A DNA stretch of 38,360 nucleotides, taken from a bacterium (lineage in GTDB: Bacteria; Cyanobacteriota; Vampirovibrionia; Gastranaerophilales; Gastranaerophilaceae). Where the stretch lies: assembly GCA_017941035.1 (NCBI GenBank), contig JAGAXG010000047.1:1-38360 (forward strand), in the 5' to 3' direction. This document shows, piece after piece, positions 8,430-16,275 of this stretch. The notes beneath the pieces were generated by a model that saw nothing but the letters and a program-made list of their open reading frames with translations, had not been told where the DNA came from and made no database searches. Position 1 is the stretch's first letter. Every line of letters begins with the position of its first letter. The position numbers and the translations under genes are program-made.

Positions 8430-8903
8430 ATGACATTAACAGCTACAATAACAAATTCTGAATTAAAAATAAAAAACAATAACTTCGCAGTAAATGTTAT
8501 AAAAAACGAAGTCTCAAATTCAGTTGTCGAAGGATCTTTTTATCAAGCAAATCCTATGACAATTAGAGAAATGGTTACAAGAAAGCTTAATAAATCTTTG
8601 TGTTGCTGTTTGCTTGTGACTATAGTAATTACTTTTATTAGCTACTATATTGCAATGAATTATGAAGCAAAATTAAATAAACTTGATAACGAAATTGTTA
8701 GAATCAATACTGATAATCAGGACTTACAAGCATACTTAGACAGATTCAAATCTTTTAACAATGTTGATAGCAAAGTTGGGGAATTTAAACTTCTTCAAAA
8801 AGCAGACAAGGTTATAGAAGTTACTGCAATAAATTCTGAAAACAAAATTATTCCGAAAAAAAAGATATCTTCAAAAAATTTTGATTGGGCAATTGGATAT
8901 TAA
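8430..8903 (+). CDS. FtsL-like bitopic membrane protein
   Basis: This 157-residue protein has an N-terminal cytoplasmic stretch of ~55 residues, one transmembrane segment (~56-76, CCCLLVTIVITFISYYIA), then a coiled-coil-like region (~77-110, YEAKLNKLDNEIVRINTDNQDLQ) and a short polar tail. That topology, and its place 4 nt after rsmH, are what is expected of the divisome protein FtsL, which pairs with FtsB and FtsQ. The sequence itself is too divergent to prove this. The N-terminal part is longer than usual for FtsL and contains three consecutive cysteines at the membrane edge. There is no strong ribosome site of its own, so coupling to rsmH translation is likely. Confidence 0.6.
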   Translation: MTLTATITNSELKIKNNNFAVNVIKNEVSNSVVEGSFYQANPMTIREMVTRKLNKSLCCCLLVTIVITFISYYIAMNYEAKLNKLDNEIVRINTDNQDLQAYLDRFKSFNNVDSKVGEFKLLQKADKVIEVTAINSENKIIPKKKISSKNFDWAIGY

Positions 8904-8950
8904 TTTTTTCTACAAAATATCCTTCATTTGTAGGAATTTTATAAAACTGT

Positions 8951-8977
8951 TAAAGTTTTTATAAAAATATCCGTTAA
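8951..8977 (+). promoter_or_regulatory. Second sigma-28-like promoter, before the HD-GYP-like gene
   Basis: TAAAGTTT at 8951-8958, an 11-nt spacer, and TCCGTTAA at 8970-8977 match the flagellar sigma-28 consensus at eight of eight and six of eight positions. The predicted transcription start (~8985) falls after the ATG at 8980, which supports the ATG at 9010 as the true start of the next gene. Confidence 0.55.
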
Positions 8978-9009
8978 CCATGTTACAAGGTGATTTAGAA
9001 GGAATAATT

Positions 9010-10242
9010 ATGAACAAAGAAGAAAATAAAGGAGCATCTATATACAGTCAATCTGATTTTTTGACTGGTAATGATCCTATTGAAGAGATGTTTGCACTCA
9101 ATTTGGGTGATTTTTTAAGCGAATCACTTATTTCTGAAGATTTAGCAAAGAAAATAAGCACTAAATCAAATAAAAAAGAACGATTAATAAATCAACTTAA
9201 AGAATTGATTGACTTATATTCATCAAAAAATACTCTTTGTGTGCTAGACTTTAATCAAAATGAAAAAAAAGCAATTTACACATCAATTGCAAAATCAATA
9301 GTTCAAATGATAGAAGTTGAACAATGCCGAATTTTCTTTAATAAAAATGGAAATTTTGAAATTGCGGGAAATTCGACAGACGATAATAAAGATTGTAATT
9401 GCAATATTGAAGAACTAATACACAGTGAAACCATTGAGAATAAAGATTATATATGCATTCCAATAAAAAATTCAATGATACCCATTGGTGTTATCGAGAT
9501 AAAAACTAATAAAAAACTTGAGGATGACTTTATAGAGGTAGTTATAAGTATTGGAAATCTACTCGGGACAACAATTACTCTTCAAAAAGTCATTGAAGAA
9601 ACTAATAAAGCTACTGAAAATAAAAACTCTGATGATTTTGAGCTCAAAAAACTTAGAGGTGAATTAACAGCACTAATTGGAGACCTATGCGATTATCAAC
9701 AGAATTTTGTTGAAGCTTTGGCAAATGCCGTTGATAGAAAAGGTCAATATACCGTATCGCATTCAAGAAATAGCGCAAAACTTGCACGTGGGATTTGTGC
9801 TAAATTGGGATTAAATGAAAAAACTACTGATCTAATTTATTATGCCGGATTATTGCAAAATATCGGCAAAATAACATTACCAGAAAAACTTTTTGCAACT
9901 AACGGTAAATTATCACCAACAGAACTTAATAAAATTAAAAACCACACAAATGTTGGTGTCAATTTATTAATGAATATAAATTTTTTATCGGAAGTTGTTC
10001 CTTATATCACATATCAAACCGAACGAGTTGATGGTTCTGGCTCTCCTGAAGGATTGAAAGGCCAATCAATTCCGCTTGGGTCAAGAATAATAGCTGTATC
10101 CGACGCATATTGCGCAATGACATCAGACAGACCATATCGCAAAGCTATGGACAAGAATAAGGCCATTGAAATTATGAAAGAAGAAAGCGGGAAAAAATGG
10201 GATACAGATGTTATTAACGCTCTAGCACAGGTGATTAAATAA
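9010..10242 (+). CDS. GAF plus degenerate HD-GYP domain protein
   Basis: This is a 410-residue soluble protein. I chose the ATG at 9010 because AGAAGGA (8997-9003) is well spaced before it; the in-frame ATG at 8980 lacks a site and probably lies upstream of the transcription start. Residues ~75-195 look like a GAF sensor domain. Residues ~230-410 align clearly with HD-GYP cyclic-di-GMP phosphodiesterases: HSRNSAKLARG with His251, KITLPEKLF, NHTNVG with His312, ERVDGSG, and SDAYCAMTSDRPYR. However, the HD dyad of the usual LHDIGK is Gln283-Asn284 (LLQNIGK), the usual HHE is QTE (336-338), and GYP is GSP. Most metal ligands are therefore missing and catalysis is unlikely. A binding or regulatory role is inferred. 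The gene is single, with a terminator right after the stop. Confidence 0.85.
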   Translation: MNKEENKGASIYSQSDFLTGNDPIEEMFALNLGDFLSESLISEDLAKKISTKSNKKERLINQLKELIDLYSSKNTLCVLDFNQNEKKAIYTSIAKSIVQMIEVEQCRIFFNKNGNFEIAGNSTDDNKDCNCNIEELIHSETIENKDYICIPIKNSMIPIGVIEIKTNKKLEDDFIEVVISIGNLLGTTITLQKVIEETNKATENKNSDDFELKKLRGELTALIGDLCDYQQNFVEALANAVDRKGQYTVSHSRNSAKLARGICAKLGLNEKTTDLIYYAGLLQNIGKITLPEKLFATNGKLSPTELNKIKNHTNVGVNLLMNINFLSEVVPYITYQTERVDGSGSPEGLKGQSIPLGSRIIAVSDAYCAMTSDRPYRKAMDKNKAIEIMKEESGKKWDTDVINALAQVIK

Positions 10243-10272
10243 AAAAAAACGGGTTTAAACCCGTTTTTTTTT
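10243..10272. terminator. Bidirectional intrinsic terminator
   Basis: The palindrome AACGGGTTTAAACCCGTT is flanked by an A tract and a T tract. It sits between the convergent HD-GYP-like and DUF2229-type genes and can serve both strands. Confidence 0.85.
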
Positions 10273-11344
10273 AAGCTCTAGTTTCTATAATATCTGTATT
10301 AGGAGAAAATTCTTCTTCCCTGTCAGAAATATTCAACTTATTAAGAATAACTGCTCGTTTCTTGCGGAACAACATGTCAACAAAAGCCTCAATTCTTGTA
10401 ACAAATCCCGCCTCACCTGTTTGCTCATCAATAGTAAGATTTAAAAGAGGTTTATTATATTGTTTAGCTTTTCTGGTTATTCTTTCTATCATCAATGAAT
10501 CCGGTCCGCATCCGAATGCTGTAATAGTAATAACACCGTCGATTTTACTATCTTTTAGGTAATGTCCTGCTGTTCCGGTCATTTCATCTTCATTTGCCCA
10601 ATACTTTTCATGTCCTAACGCTAAAATTCCTTCATCAAGCTGTTCTGAAGACAGTTGAAGAGATGTACATACTTTTACATCCATTTTTTCGAGCTTGTCG
10701 ATAATTTTCATGCACACTCTTTCGTCATAAATATTATATCCATGACCGACAAGAGCAACTGATATAGGATATTCCTTTGAACTATCCGAAATTACGACTT
10801 TACCCTGCAGGGCATAACTCAAAGCTTTAGAATAAGGCATTCCTGATTTTGACATAATATGAAAATTATTATAGCATCTCCAGCCAGCCTTTGAAGCATT
10901 TTTAATTAATGCTTTGTCAGTAATGCCAAATGGTTTTACGCATTCGGCCAAAAACTCATATAAACCTTGATTTTTTTCTGATTTATCAAGAGTAGCTTCT
11001 ATCATATTAAAAGGTTCTTTTATCACATTTCTAATTAAATCAGGAAGCCCTCTGATCTTTGAACAGTTATAAATTTTATTATCAATTGACTGCAAGGACG
11101 GAACGAAAATATTTTTAATACCTTTTTGCAAAAGATTTAATATATGACCAACATAAACTTTTATTGGGAGACAAGTTTCTGTAACAACAAGTGCCGCTCC
11201 TTCAGACATAGTTTGTTTAGTCGTAACATCTGACAATACAATTTTTATACCGAGACTATTAAAAAATCCAAAATAAAAAGGATAATTGCTATAAAACGAC
11301 ATAGCACGGGGTATTCCAATAACTTTTTCTTCAAAATTATGCAT
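10271..11344 (-). CDS. DUF2229-type protein (acyl-CoA dehydratase activase-related)
   Basis: This 357-residue protein resembles the DUF2229 module found at the C-terminus of large 2-hydroxyacyl-CoA dehydratase activase-like proteins. Recognisable elements are IGIPRAMSFYSNYPFYFGFF at the start, TETCLPIKVYVGH (~55-67), FVPSLQS, a GHGYNIYD turn in the middle, and FGCGPDS followed by DEQTGEAGFVTRIEAFVD near the end. The cysteines in TETCLP and FGCGPD could ligate a metal cluster. The ATPase activase part and a dehydratase partner are not adjacent, so it stands alone here. The reaction is unknown. The ATG has no strong ribosome site, but a good promoter lies 30 nt upstream. The 3' end shares the bidirectional terminator. 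Confidence 0.7.
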   Translation of the reverse strand: MHNFEEKVIGIPRAMSFYSNYPFYFGFFNSLGIKIVLSDVTTKQTMSEGAALVVTETCLPIKVYVGHILNLLQKGIKNIFVPSLQSIDNKIYNCSKIRGLPDLIRNVIKEPFNMIEATLDKSEKNQGLYEFLAECVKPFGITDKALIKNASKAGWRCYNNFHIMSKSGMPYSKALSYALQGKVVISDSSKEYPISVALVGHGYNIYDERVCMKIIDKLEKMDVKVCTSLQLSSEQLDEGILALGHEKYWANEDEMTGTAGHYLKDSKIDGVITITAFGCGPDSLMIERITRKAKQYNKPLLNLTIDEQTGEAGFVTRIEAFVDMLFRKKRAVILNKLNISDREEEFSPNTDIIETRA

Positions 11345-11373
11345 AATTTAAATCCCTAATTTATACTGTTACC

Positions 11374-11401
11374 ATTATAGCACAAAATAAAAAAAAAACA
11401 A
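11374..11401 (-). promoter_or_regulatory. Promoter of the DUF2229-type gene
   Basis: Read on the minus strand, TTGTTT (11401-11396), a 16-nt spacer, and a perfect TATAAT (11379-11374) lie ~30 nt before the start codon. Confidence 0.5.
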
Positions 11402-11693
11402 AAATTTTTATATAAAGTTGTAAATTTTTACAATTTTAAAGATCGTGATCCGTTGAAATTCAAAATAACATTTTCTTTCCTTCCAACGACTTTCTTTTCA
11501 AATTATTACAGAAATTTTTTATCCTCAACATCATTAATATTCACGCAAAACTCCATAATATTTTACAAAATTGGTATTATGCAAAATATTATATGTGCAA
11601 AATTCAATATGCCAAGATTTATATTGAATAGCACTTAATATATAACGATGCTAATGTATAAGTTTTATTCATTAATAAAATACCTTGAGTAAT
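11402..11693. other. Intergenic region with no gene seen
   Basis: This stretch lies between the divergently placed promoter of the DUF2229-type gene and the 3' end of the U32-like gene. It is very AT-rich. A 61-codon plus-strand frame at 11453 starts with TTG, has no ribosome site and no recognisable product, so I do not call it. A weak TTTTATT/AATAAAA hairpin near 11663-11680 might end the U32-like transcript. Confidence 0.5.
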
Positions 11694-13340
11694 TTATTTG
11701 TAAATAGTAGAAAAGAAATTATTTAAAAGCAACGGAATATATTTTGGAGGTAGTGCCGAAAAATCAAAAACAAATTCATTTATACCGGCGTCATACAATT
11801 CAGGCACAATTTCAAAATTCTGCATTACACTATCCTCAAACATATGCATTCTGCAAAATCCATCACATACAAATGGGAAAACCTTATCTAAAGAAGGGTC
11901 TTTTAGTGCATAAGTTCCGTTATGACATGGAGCTTTACAAGATAATCTTGAAACTACAGCACTATCATTATTTAATGGGCACAATCCCATACTCAAAACC
12001 CTTTTATTCCCTCCAATAGTATATTTACGATTTGGTATTTCATTTTTTATTTTTTTCAAAGTCCTCAAAGCAGAATGATAATCCCCAAATGATGAAAAAT
12101 CAATTGTATCAATTCGTGCAAGATTGTTCAAGCACTTAATAGACATACTGTTTAAAAGATTTATACCCTGACCTATTTCAAAAGGAATCTCATTTATATC
12201 AGAATCATTTATAAATGACCAAAAAAAGCCTATATTATTAATTATTAAACTATCCGGTTTTGGAATAGCTAATAAAAGATCTTTTTCATATTCATAAGAT
12301 CTGTCAAAATCACGTTCAATCAATATCTTTGGAGTAGAAAGCTGAAATTTTATACAATATTTTCGACAAAACTTCTTAACCTTTGTTATTACCTGAGAAA
12401 AACTATTTGAAGCCAAGTCGCAAGTTGAAACGATTTCTCCATATTCTATAGAATAAATCGGATTACGCTCCAATTTTTTTATATATTTTTCAAGTTCTTT
12501 TATTTGCGCTAACGAGGTCAAACGTAAATTTATTCTGTATTTATTATTCAATTTAAAATTTGGTTCAGTTTTTATTTTTGAAACATTCCATTCGAAAGAC
12601 TTTATATTACGACTAAATTTAAAATCTTTACCCTCTGCACTCACACAATCGCCCGAAAAATGATTAGTTTGATAAATACACTGTCTTGTATGTTTAAACG
12701 GAAGTTTCTGATTTTTGAAAAGCTTTGGTTTATCCAAAATCTTTTCAATAAGCTCTATGCCTTCTAAAATATCATCAGATGTATTAAATTTTCCCTTAAT
12801 AACGACATAGTCAATTGCTTTCAGCTTTATAATATCCTCCGCACACCAAGGAAGATTGTCAGAATCAACAGCAAGAGATAAATCCGTATATTTTTTAATT
12901 TTAGAAATATTTTTCAGATAAATTTCTTCAGTAATAATAATTCCATGCACTTTGTGAAAACTATTAATAAAATCAATTCCTGCAAGGTTGTGAATATCAA
13001 AATAAGAATCCGCCATAACCTTAAACGGCAATTTAAAAACCTTTATTGCTTCTAACACAGCAAAACTATTTACATAAATACCTGTAATTTCAGATGTTTT
13101 AAGATATTTAAGAAATTTCTTGATTTCAGGCAATTCTTCTTCTGTAATATCATGCTTAAAATTTATAAAAAATTTTGCACCGCACTTTTTTGTAACATCT
13201 ATAAATTCTTCAACGTAATCAAAATTCCCGTTCATAAATTTGTCATAATACACATAAAACCTTCTGCAATGAGTATTCTGACAAAATTCATGTATATCCT
13301 CTGGTCTTTTTACAGGTGCAATTATTTTTATTTCATTCAT
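11694..13340 (-). CDS. U32-peptidase-like TIM-barrel protein with C-terminal cysteine cluster
   Basis: This 548-residue protein looks like a divergent member of the U32/UbiU-UbiV family. Residues ~1-225 follow the U32 barrel pattern: an opening strand IKIIAPVKRPEDI, FFINFKHDITEEELPEIKKF, TGIYVNSFAVLEAIKVF, VMADSYFDIHNLAGIDF and GIIITEEI. A second half (~265-548) begins with a similar strand-helix pattern (INLRLTSLAQIKELEKY) and ends with five cysteines near 454, 468, 472, 492 and 496, in GLCPLN, LSCKAPC and VCDGFC. This is the place where U32 proteins bind a [4Fe-4S] cluster. Some family members act in RNA or ubiquinone hydroxylation rather than proteolysis. The function here is unknown. It has its own transcription unit. 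Confidence 0.6.
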   Translation of the reverse strand: MNEIKIIAPVKRPEDIHEFCQNTHCRRFYVYYDKFMNGNFDYVEEFIDVTKKCGAKFFINFKHDITEEELPEIKKFLKYLKTSEITGIYVNSFAVLEAIKVFKLPFKVMADSYFDIHNLAGIDFINSFHKVHGIIITEEIYLKNISKIKKYTDLSLAVDSDNLPWCAEDIIKLKAIDYVVIKGKFNTSDDILEGIELIEKILDKPKLFKNQKLPFKHTRQCIYQTNHFSGDCVSAEGKDFKFSRNIKSFEWNVSKIKTEPNFKLNNKYRINLRLTSLAQIKELEKYIKKLERNPIYSIEYGEIVSTCDLASNSFSQVITKVKKFCRKYCIKFQLSTPKILIERDFDRSYEYEKDLLLAIPKPDSLIINNIGFFWSFINDSDINEIPFEIGQGINLLNSMSIKCLNNLARIDTIDFSSFGDYHSALRTLKKIKNEIPNRKYTIGGNKRVLSMGLCPLNNDSAVVSRLSCKAPCHNGTYALKDPSLDKVFPFVCDGFCRMHMFEDSVMQNFEIVPELYDAGINEFVFDFSALPPKYIPLLLNNFFSTIYK

Positions 13341-13431
13341 AGTTTAATTATATACTTTACTTAAATATATTAAAAATTATTTTAATAAAACTTAATATTT
13401 TAAGAAAATATAGCAATTATATAAAAAGTAA

Positions 13432-13448
13432 ATACTTTATTAAAGTAT
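13432..13448. promoter_or_regulatory. 17-nt palindrome ATACTTTA-T-TAAAGTAT
   Basis: This perfect 8-bp-arm palindrome lies 70 nt before the 79-aa gene. An identical site (central base A in plus-strand reading) occurs at 22273-22289, and a degenerate copy at 13352-13368 lies just before the U32-like gene. It could be an operator or part of a promoter. Confidence 0.4.
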
Positions 13449-13518
13449 AAGGAATATCTTGGATAATTAATTTCAAGGAAAAGGACATTAAGAGAAAAAT
13501 CAATAGGGAGGCAAGCTT

Positions 13519-13758
13519 ATGGGAATAGGCGCAGAAGACTACATTGATCAGATGTTAGTCAGAAAATATCAGGAAGAAAAAGTTGACAATCATGACAATA
13601 TGGAATCAATGGTTGATCCTAACAAAATGCTTGAGGCGATGAATGATTATGCTTCAACTCTGCGTAATATGGTTGAACTTCGTCAGAGATTAAATATTGC
13701 GTGTTATGCAATTAATGCGAGAACCGCAAGGTATCAAAGATCTCTAGGACAAAGGTAA
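13519..13758 (+). CDS. Small orphan protein (79 aa)
   Basis: I do not recognise this protein. It has 79 residues, is mostly helical and charged (MGIGAEDYIDQMLVRKYQ..., ending RTARYQRSLGQR), and has no membrane segment. The ATG has one of the best ribosome sites in the window (GGGAGG at ~13505-13510), so real translation is likely. It stands between the U32-like gene (opposite strand) and maf. The palindrome at 13432-13448 lies in its upstream region. The same MGIG start occurs in the orphan at 25653, but the rest does not align by eye. Confidence 0.7.
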   Translation: MGIGAEDYIDQMLVRKYQEEKVDNHDNMESMVDPNKMLEAMNDYASTLRNMVELRQRLNIACYAINARTARYQRSLGQR

Positions 13759-13763
13759 AAAAT

Positions 13764-13814
13764 TTTGTATCTCCTTTAATTTTTGCTAAAATAAAAGTAA
13801 AGGAGATAAACAAA
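13764..13814 (+). promoter_or_regulatory. Inverted repeat that would sequester the maf ribosome site
   Basis: TATCTCCTTTA (13768-13778) is a perfect complement of TAAAGGAGATA (13798-13808), which contains the maf Shine-Dalgarno. TTTG (13764-13767) can further pair with CAAA (13811-13814), which includes the A of the start codon. The loop is 19 nt and there is no T tract, so it is not a terminator. A promoter-like TTTGTA-N17-TAAAAT (13764-13792) overlaps the left arm. Confidence 0.5.
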
Positions 13815-14374
13815 TGGGAAAAATTATCCTAGGATCTTCTTCTCCCAGAAGATCAGATATTCTAAAAAATATGAAATTGGATTTTGAAATTATTCCGTCT
13901 TCTTATGTTGAAAAACACGACAAGACGGATTTCTCTTATTCTTTTGTAGAAAATTTAGCTTATAACAAAGCACTTGCAGTCGCAAAAGAAATAACTTATG
14001 AGGCAAAAGTAATCGGAGCTGACACAATTGTTGTAATTGATAATAAAATTTTAGGAAAGCCACAAAATTACAACGCAGCTTTAAAAATGCTTAACTTACT
14101 GTCTGGGAAAACGCATTTTGTAGTTACATCAGTTGCTGTTGTAAATACAAAAGACTTATCTTTTAAGATTAAATCTGACACAACCTATGTAACATTTGAA
14201 AAACTCACAAATGAACAAATTGAAAACTATATAAAAGATTATAAACCTTATGATAAAGCAGGCGCATACGGCATTCAAGAATTACCTAAAGGTTTTATAA
14301 AAAATGTAGAGGGAGCCATAGATAACGTCATAGGACTCCCTTCAAAAATCGTAGCTGAACTACTATCAAATTAA
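13814..14374 (+). CDS. maf: Maf family nucleoside triphosphate pyrophosphatase
   Basis: This 186-residue cytoplasmic enzyme is of the Maf/YhdE type, hydrolysing dTTP/UTP or modified NTPs to the monophosphate and so cleaning the nucleotide pool; the family also affects septum formation in some bacteria. The family start IILGSSSPRRSDIL (residues 4-17) carries the SxxR phosphate-binding motif. GADTIVVIDNKILGKP and YKPYDKAGAYGIQE hold the catalytic acidic residues. The Shine-Dalgarno AAAGGAGA is strong but lies inside an 11-bp inverted repeat. The stop overlaps the 3' end of the convergent response regulator gene by 4 nt. Confidence 0.94.
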   Translation: MGKIILGSSSPRRSDILKNMKLDFEIIPSSYVEKHDKTDFSYSFVENLAYNKALAVAKEITYEAKVIGADTIVVIDNKILGKPQNYNAALKMLNLLSGKTHFVVTSVAVVNTKDLSFKIKSDTTYVTFEKLTNEQIENYIKDYKPYDKAGAYGIQELPKGFIKNVEGAIDNVIGLPSKIVAELLSN

Positions 14375-15045
14375 ACCATTCCGTCACGAACAGCTTTTAC
14401 AGCTGCCTGTACTCTATCATTTACACACATTTTCTGTAAAATAGAACATACATGAGCTTTGGCAGTATGAACACTTACTATGAGTTCTTTTGCAATTTCT
14501 GTATTACTTTTACCATCCACAAGGTGTTTCAAAACTTCCTGTTCTCTTTCTGTTAACGGAACACTTGTATGATTAACAGCATTTTCACCTATCAATACAG
14601 CATCCTCAGCTTTTGGAATAGATTTTAATGCTAAGTTAGCCACCATCGGATCAAGCCAACATACACCACAATTTACATCTCTAATAACATCCGCAAGTTT
14701 TTCGGGATCAATATCTTTTAAACAATAAGCATTCGCACCTGAACTTAATGCTGCTGTAACTTCTTCTTGTCTGTCATGAGAAGTTAAAGCAATGATTTTT
14801 ATGTCTTTAGAAAATTCCCTTATTTTTATAATAGCCTCAATCCCATTCATTTCAGGCAAACCTAAATCCATAAGAACAACATCTGGTTTAAATTTTTTAA
14901 TTTTTTCAATACCATCAATTGCATCTTCTGCTTCAGAAACCACATCAATATCAGCATTAGCATTAAGGGCACAGCGTAAACCTACGCGTGTAAGCTTGAA
15001 ATCCTCAACAATAATAACCGAAATACATTTTTCTTTCGTTAACAT
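14371..15045 (-). CDS. NarL/FixJ-type response regulator
   Basis: This 224-residue two-component regulator has a receiver domain at ~8-125 with acidic pocket ED (14-15), phospho-acceptor Asp60 in VVLMDLGLPEMNG, and Lys in CLKDID. The LuxR-type helix-turn-helix at ~155-220 reads PLTEREQEVLKHLVDGKSN, then TEIAKELIVSVHTAKAHV. The end, NDRVQAAVKAVRDGMV, is close to what I remember from cyanobacterial NarL-type regulators. No histidine kinase is adjacent, so it is an orphan here and its target genes are unknown. The ATG is preceded by GGAGAGA. The 3' end overlaps maf by 4 nt. Confidence 0.92.
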   Translation of the reverse strand: MLTKEKCISVIIVEDFKLTRVGLRCALNANADIDVVSEAEDAIDGIEKIKKFKPDVVLMDLGLPEMNGIEAIIKIREFSKDIKIIALTSHDRQEEVTAALSSGANAYCLKDIDPEKLADVIRDVNCGVCWLDPMVANLALKSIPKAEDAVLIGENAVNHTSVPLTEREQEVLKHLVDGKSNTEIAKELIVSVHTAKAHVCSILQKMCVNDRVQAAVKAVRDGMV

Positions 15046-15165
15046 AATTCTCTCTCCATTTCTAGTCTAGTGTATATTTGCTATCGAACTTAATCCTAAT
15101 GTATAACATTAAGCTTGCAAAACTATTAGTCTGTCGGGCAATATTTGATAGAGAATTTACTTAAA

Positions 15166-16275
15166 TTATATAGCGGACTTGATTTGATTGATTATTTTTT
15201 CAACTCCGTCGAATTTTGCCATTTTTAATGAACATCGCTGAATTTCTTCCAATTGATCAGAATTATTAATAAGTGTACAAATCATTTTCAATAAAGAATC
15301 AGAATTTGTATCTCCATCTTCTAAATATAGTCCTGCACCATTTTTAACCATGTATTTTGCATTCTTTCTTTGATGATCAGATGCGGCATATGCATAAGGT
15401 ATAAATATTGAAGCAATTCCACTTGCACAAAGTTCTGAAATACTCAGAGAACCAGCGCGAGAAACAGCTATATCACTTGCTTTTAAAATAGTTTCCATAT
15501 TATCAAAATAAGGCTTTAATATTAAATTCTCATCACTTTCGTATTCAGGATAATAAATTTTTAAAAGATTAACTACATCTTGAAAGTTCTTTTTCCCTGT
15601 TTGAAACATTACTTGCAAATCCCAATCTTGACATAAATTTTTTAATATTTTTGCAACAGTTTCATTAATTTTTTTTGCTCCTTGTGAACCACCCATAACA
15701 CACAGAGTTAATTTATTTTTTAACCCTAAAACTTCTCTTGCACGATCTTTTGTTAAAGTTCTGAACTGAGGTCGTATAGGATTGCCATTAACAAAACAGT
15801 TATCGTTATTTAATTTTTCTTTTTCTACATCAAAAGCAACAGAAATACTTTTTGCAAAAGGTGCAAGTTTTCTTGTTACAAGTCCCGGATTCGCGTCACA
15901 ATCATGCATTACAAATGGAATTTTCATTGTAATAGCAGCAAACAATACTGGAGCAGAGACATAACCTCCAGTACCAAAAATTACATCCGGCTTGTATTTT
16001 TGTATATAACGACAACATTTAATCCACCCAATAAACATTTGATAAGTCCATTTTATAAATTTTAAACTAGCTTTTCTGGGCATACCAGAACTGCTTACAG
16101 GTAAGAATTTGTAATTTTTACCCTTTACAATAGATGCTTCTAAATTTTTAGGGTTTCCGACATAATAAATTTTTTCAGTATCTTCTTGAGCTAAAAGCCC
16201 GTCCGCAACAGCAACAGCCGGATAAATATGACCACCTGTTCCTCCTCCAGTTATAAAGTAAGTTTTTTTACTCAT
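15166..16275 (-). CDS. murG: UDP-GlcNAc:undecaprenyl-PP-MurNAc-pentapeptide GlcNAc transferase
   Basis: MurG makes lipid II from lipid I on the inner face of the membrane. The 369-residue protein has the N-terminal donor loop TGGGTGGHIYPAVAVADGL (~8-26), VIFGTGGYVSAPVLFAA, MHDCDANPGLVTR in place of the usual HEQNxxPG, GGSQGAKKINE, and the C-terminal UDP-GlcNAc site SRAGSLSISELCASG, with YAYAASDHQRKNA. The start codon overlaps the ftsW stop (ATGAGTAA), so translation is coupled. It is the last gene of the murF-mraY-murD-ftsW-murG operon; no murC or murB follows. Confidence 0.96.
   Translation of the reverse strand: MSKKTYFITGGGTGGHIYPAVAVADGLLAQEDTEKIYYVGNPKNLEASIVKGKNYKFLPVSSSGMPRKASLKFIKWTYQMFIGWIKCCRYIQKYKPDVIFGTGGYVSAPVLFAAITMKIPFVMHDCDANPGLVTRKLAPFAKSISVAFDVEKEKLNNDNCFVNGNPIRPQFRTLTKDRAREVLGLKNKLTLCVMGGSQGAKKINETVAKILKNLCQDWDLQVMFQTGKKNFQDVVNLLKIYYPEYESDENLILKPYFDNMETILKASDIAVSRAGSLSISELCASGIASIFIPYAYAASDHQRKNAKYMVKNGAGLYLEDGDTNSDSLLKMICTLINNSDQLEEIQRCSLKMAKFDGVEKIINQIKSAI

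Noticed and set aside
8980-9009. Upstream ATG for the HD-GYP-like protein
   Set aside because: No ribosome site and probably upstream of the transcription start; the ATG at 9010 has AGAAGGA.
11453-11638. Possible 61-aa gene in the gap before the U32-like gene
   Set aside because: TTG start, no ribosome site, low-complexity AT-driven composition.
13441-13466. Sigma-28-like promoter before the 79-aa gene (TAAAGTAT-N10-TTGGATAA)
   Set aside because: Spacing is one short and the CC of the -10 core is missing; kept only as a palindrome.
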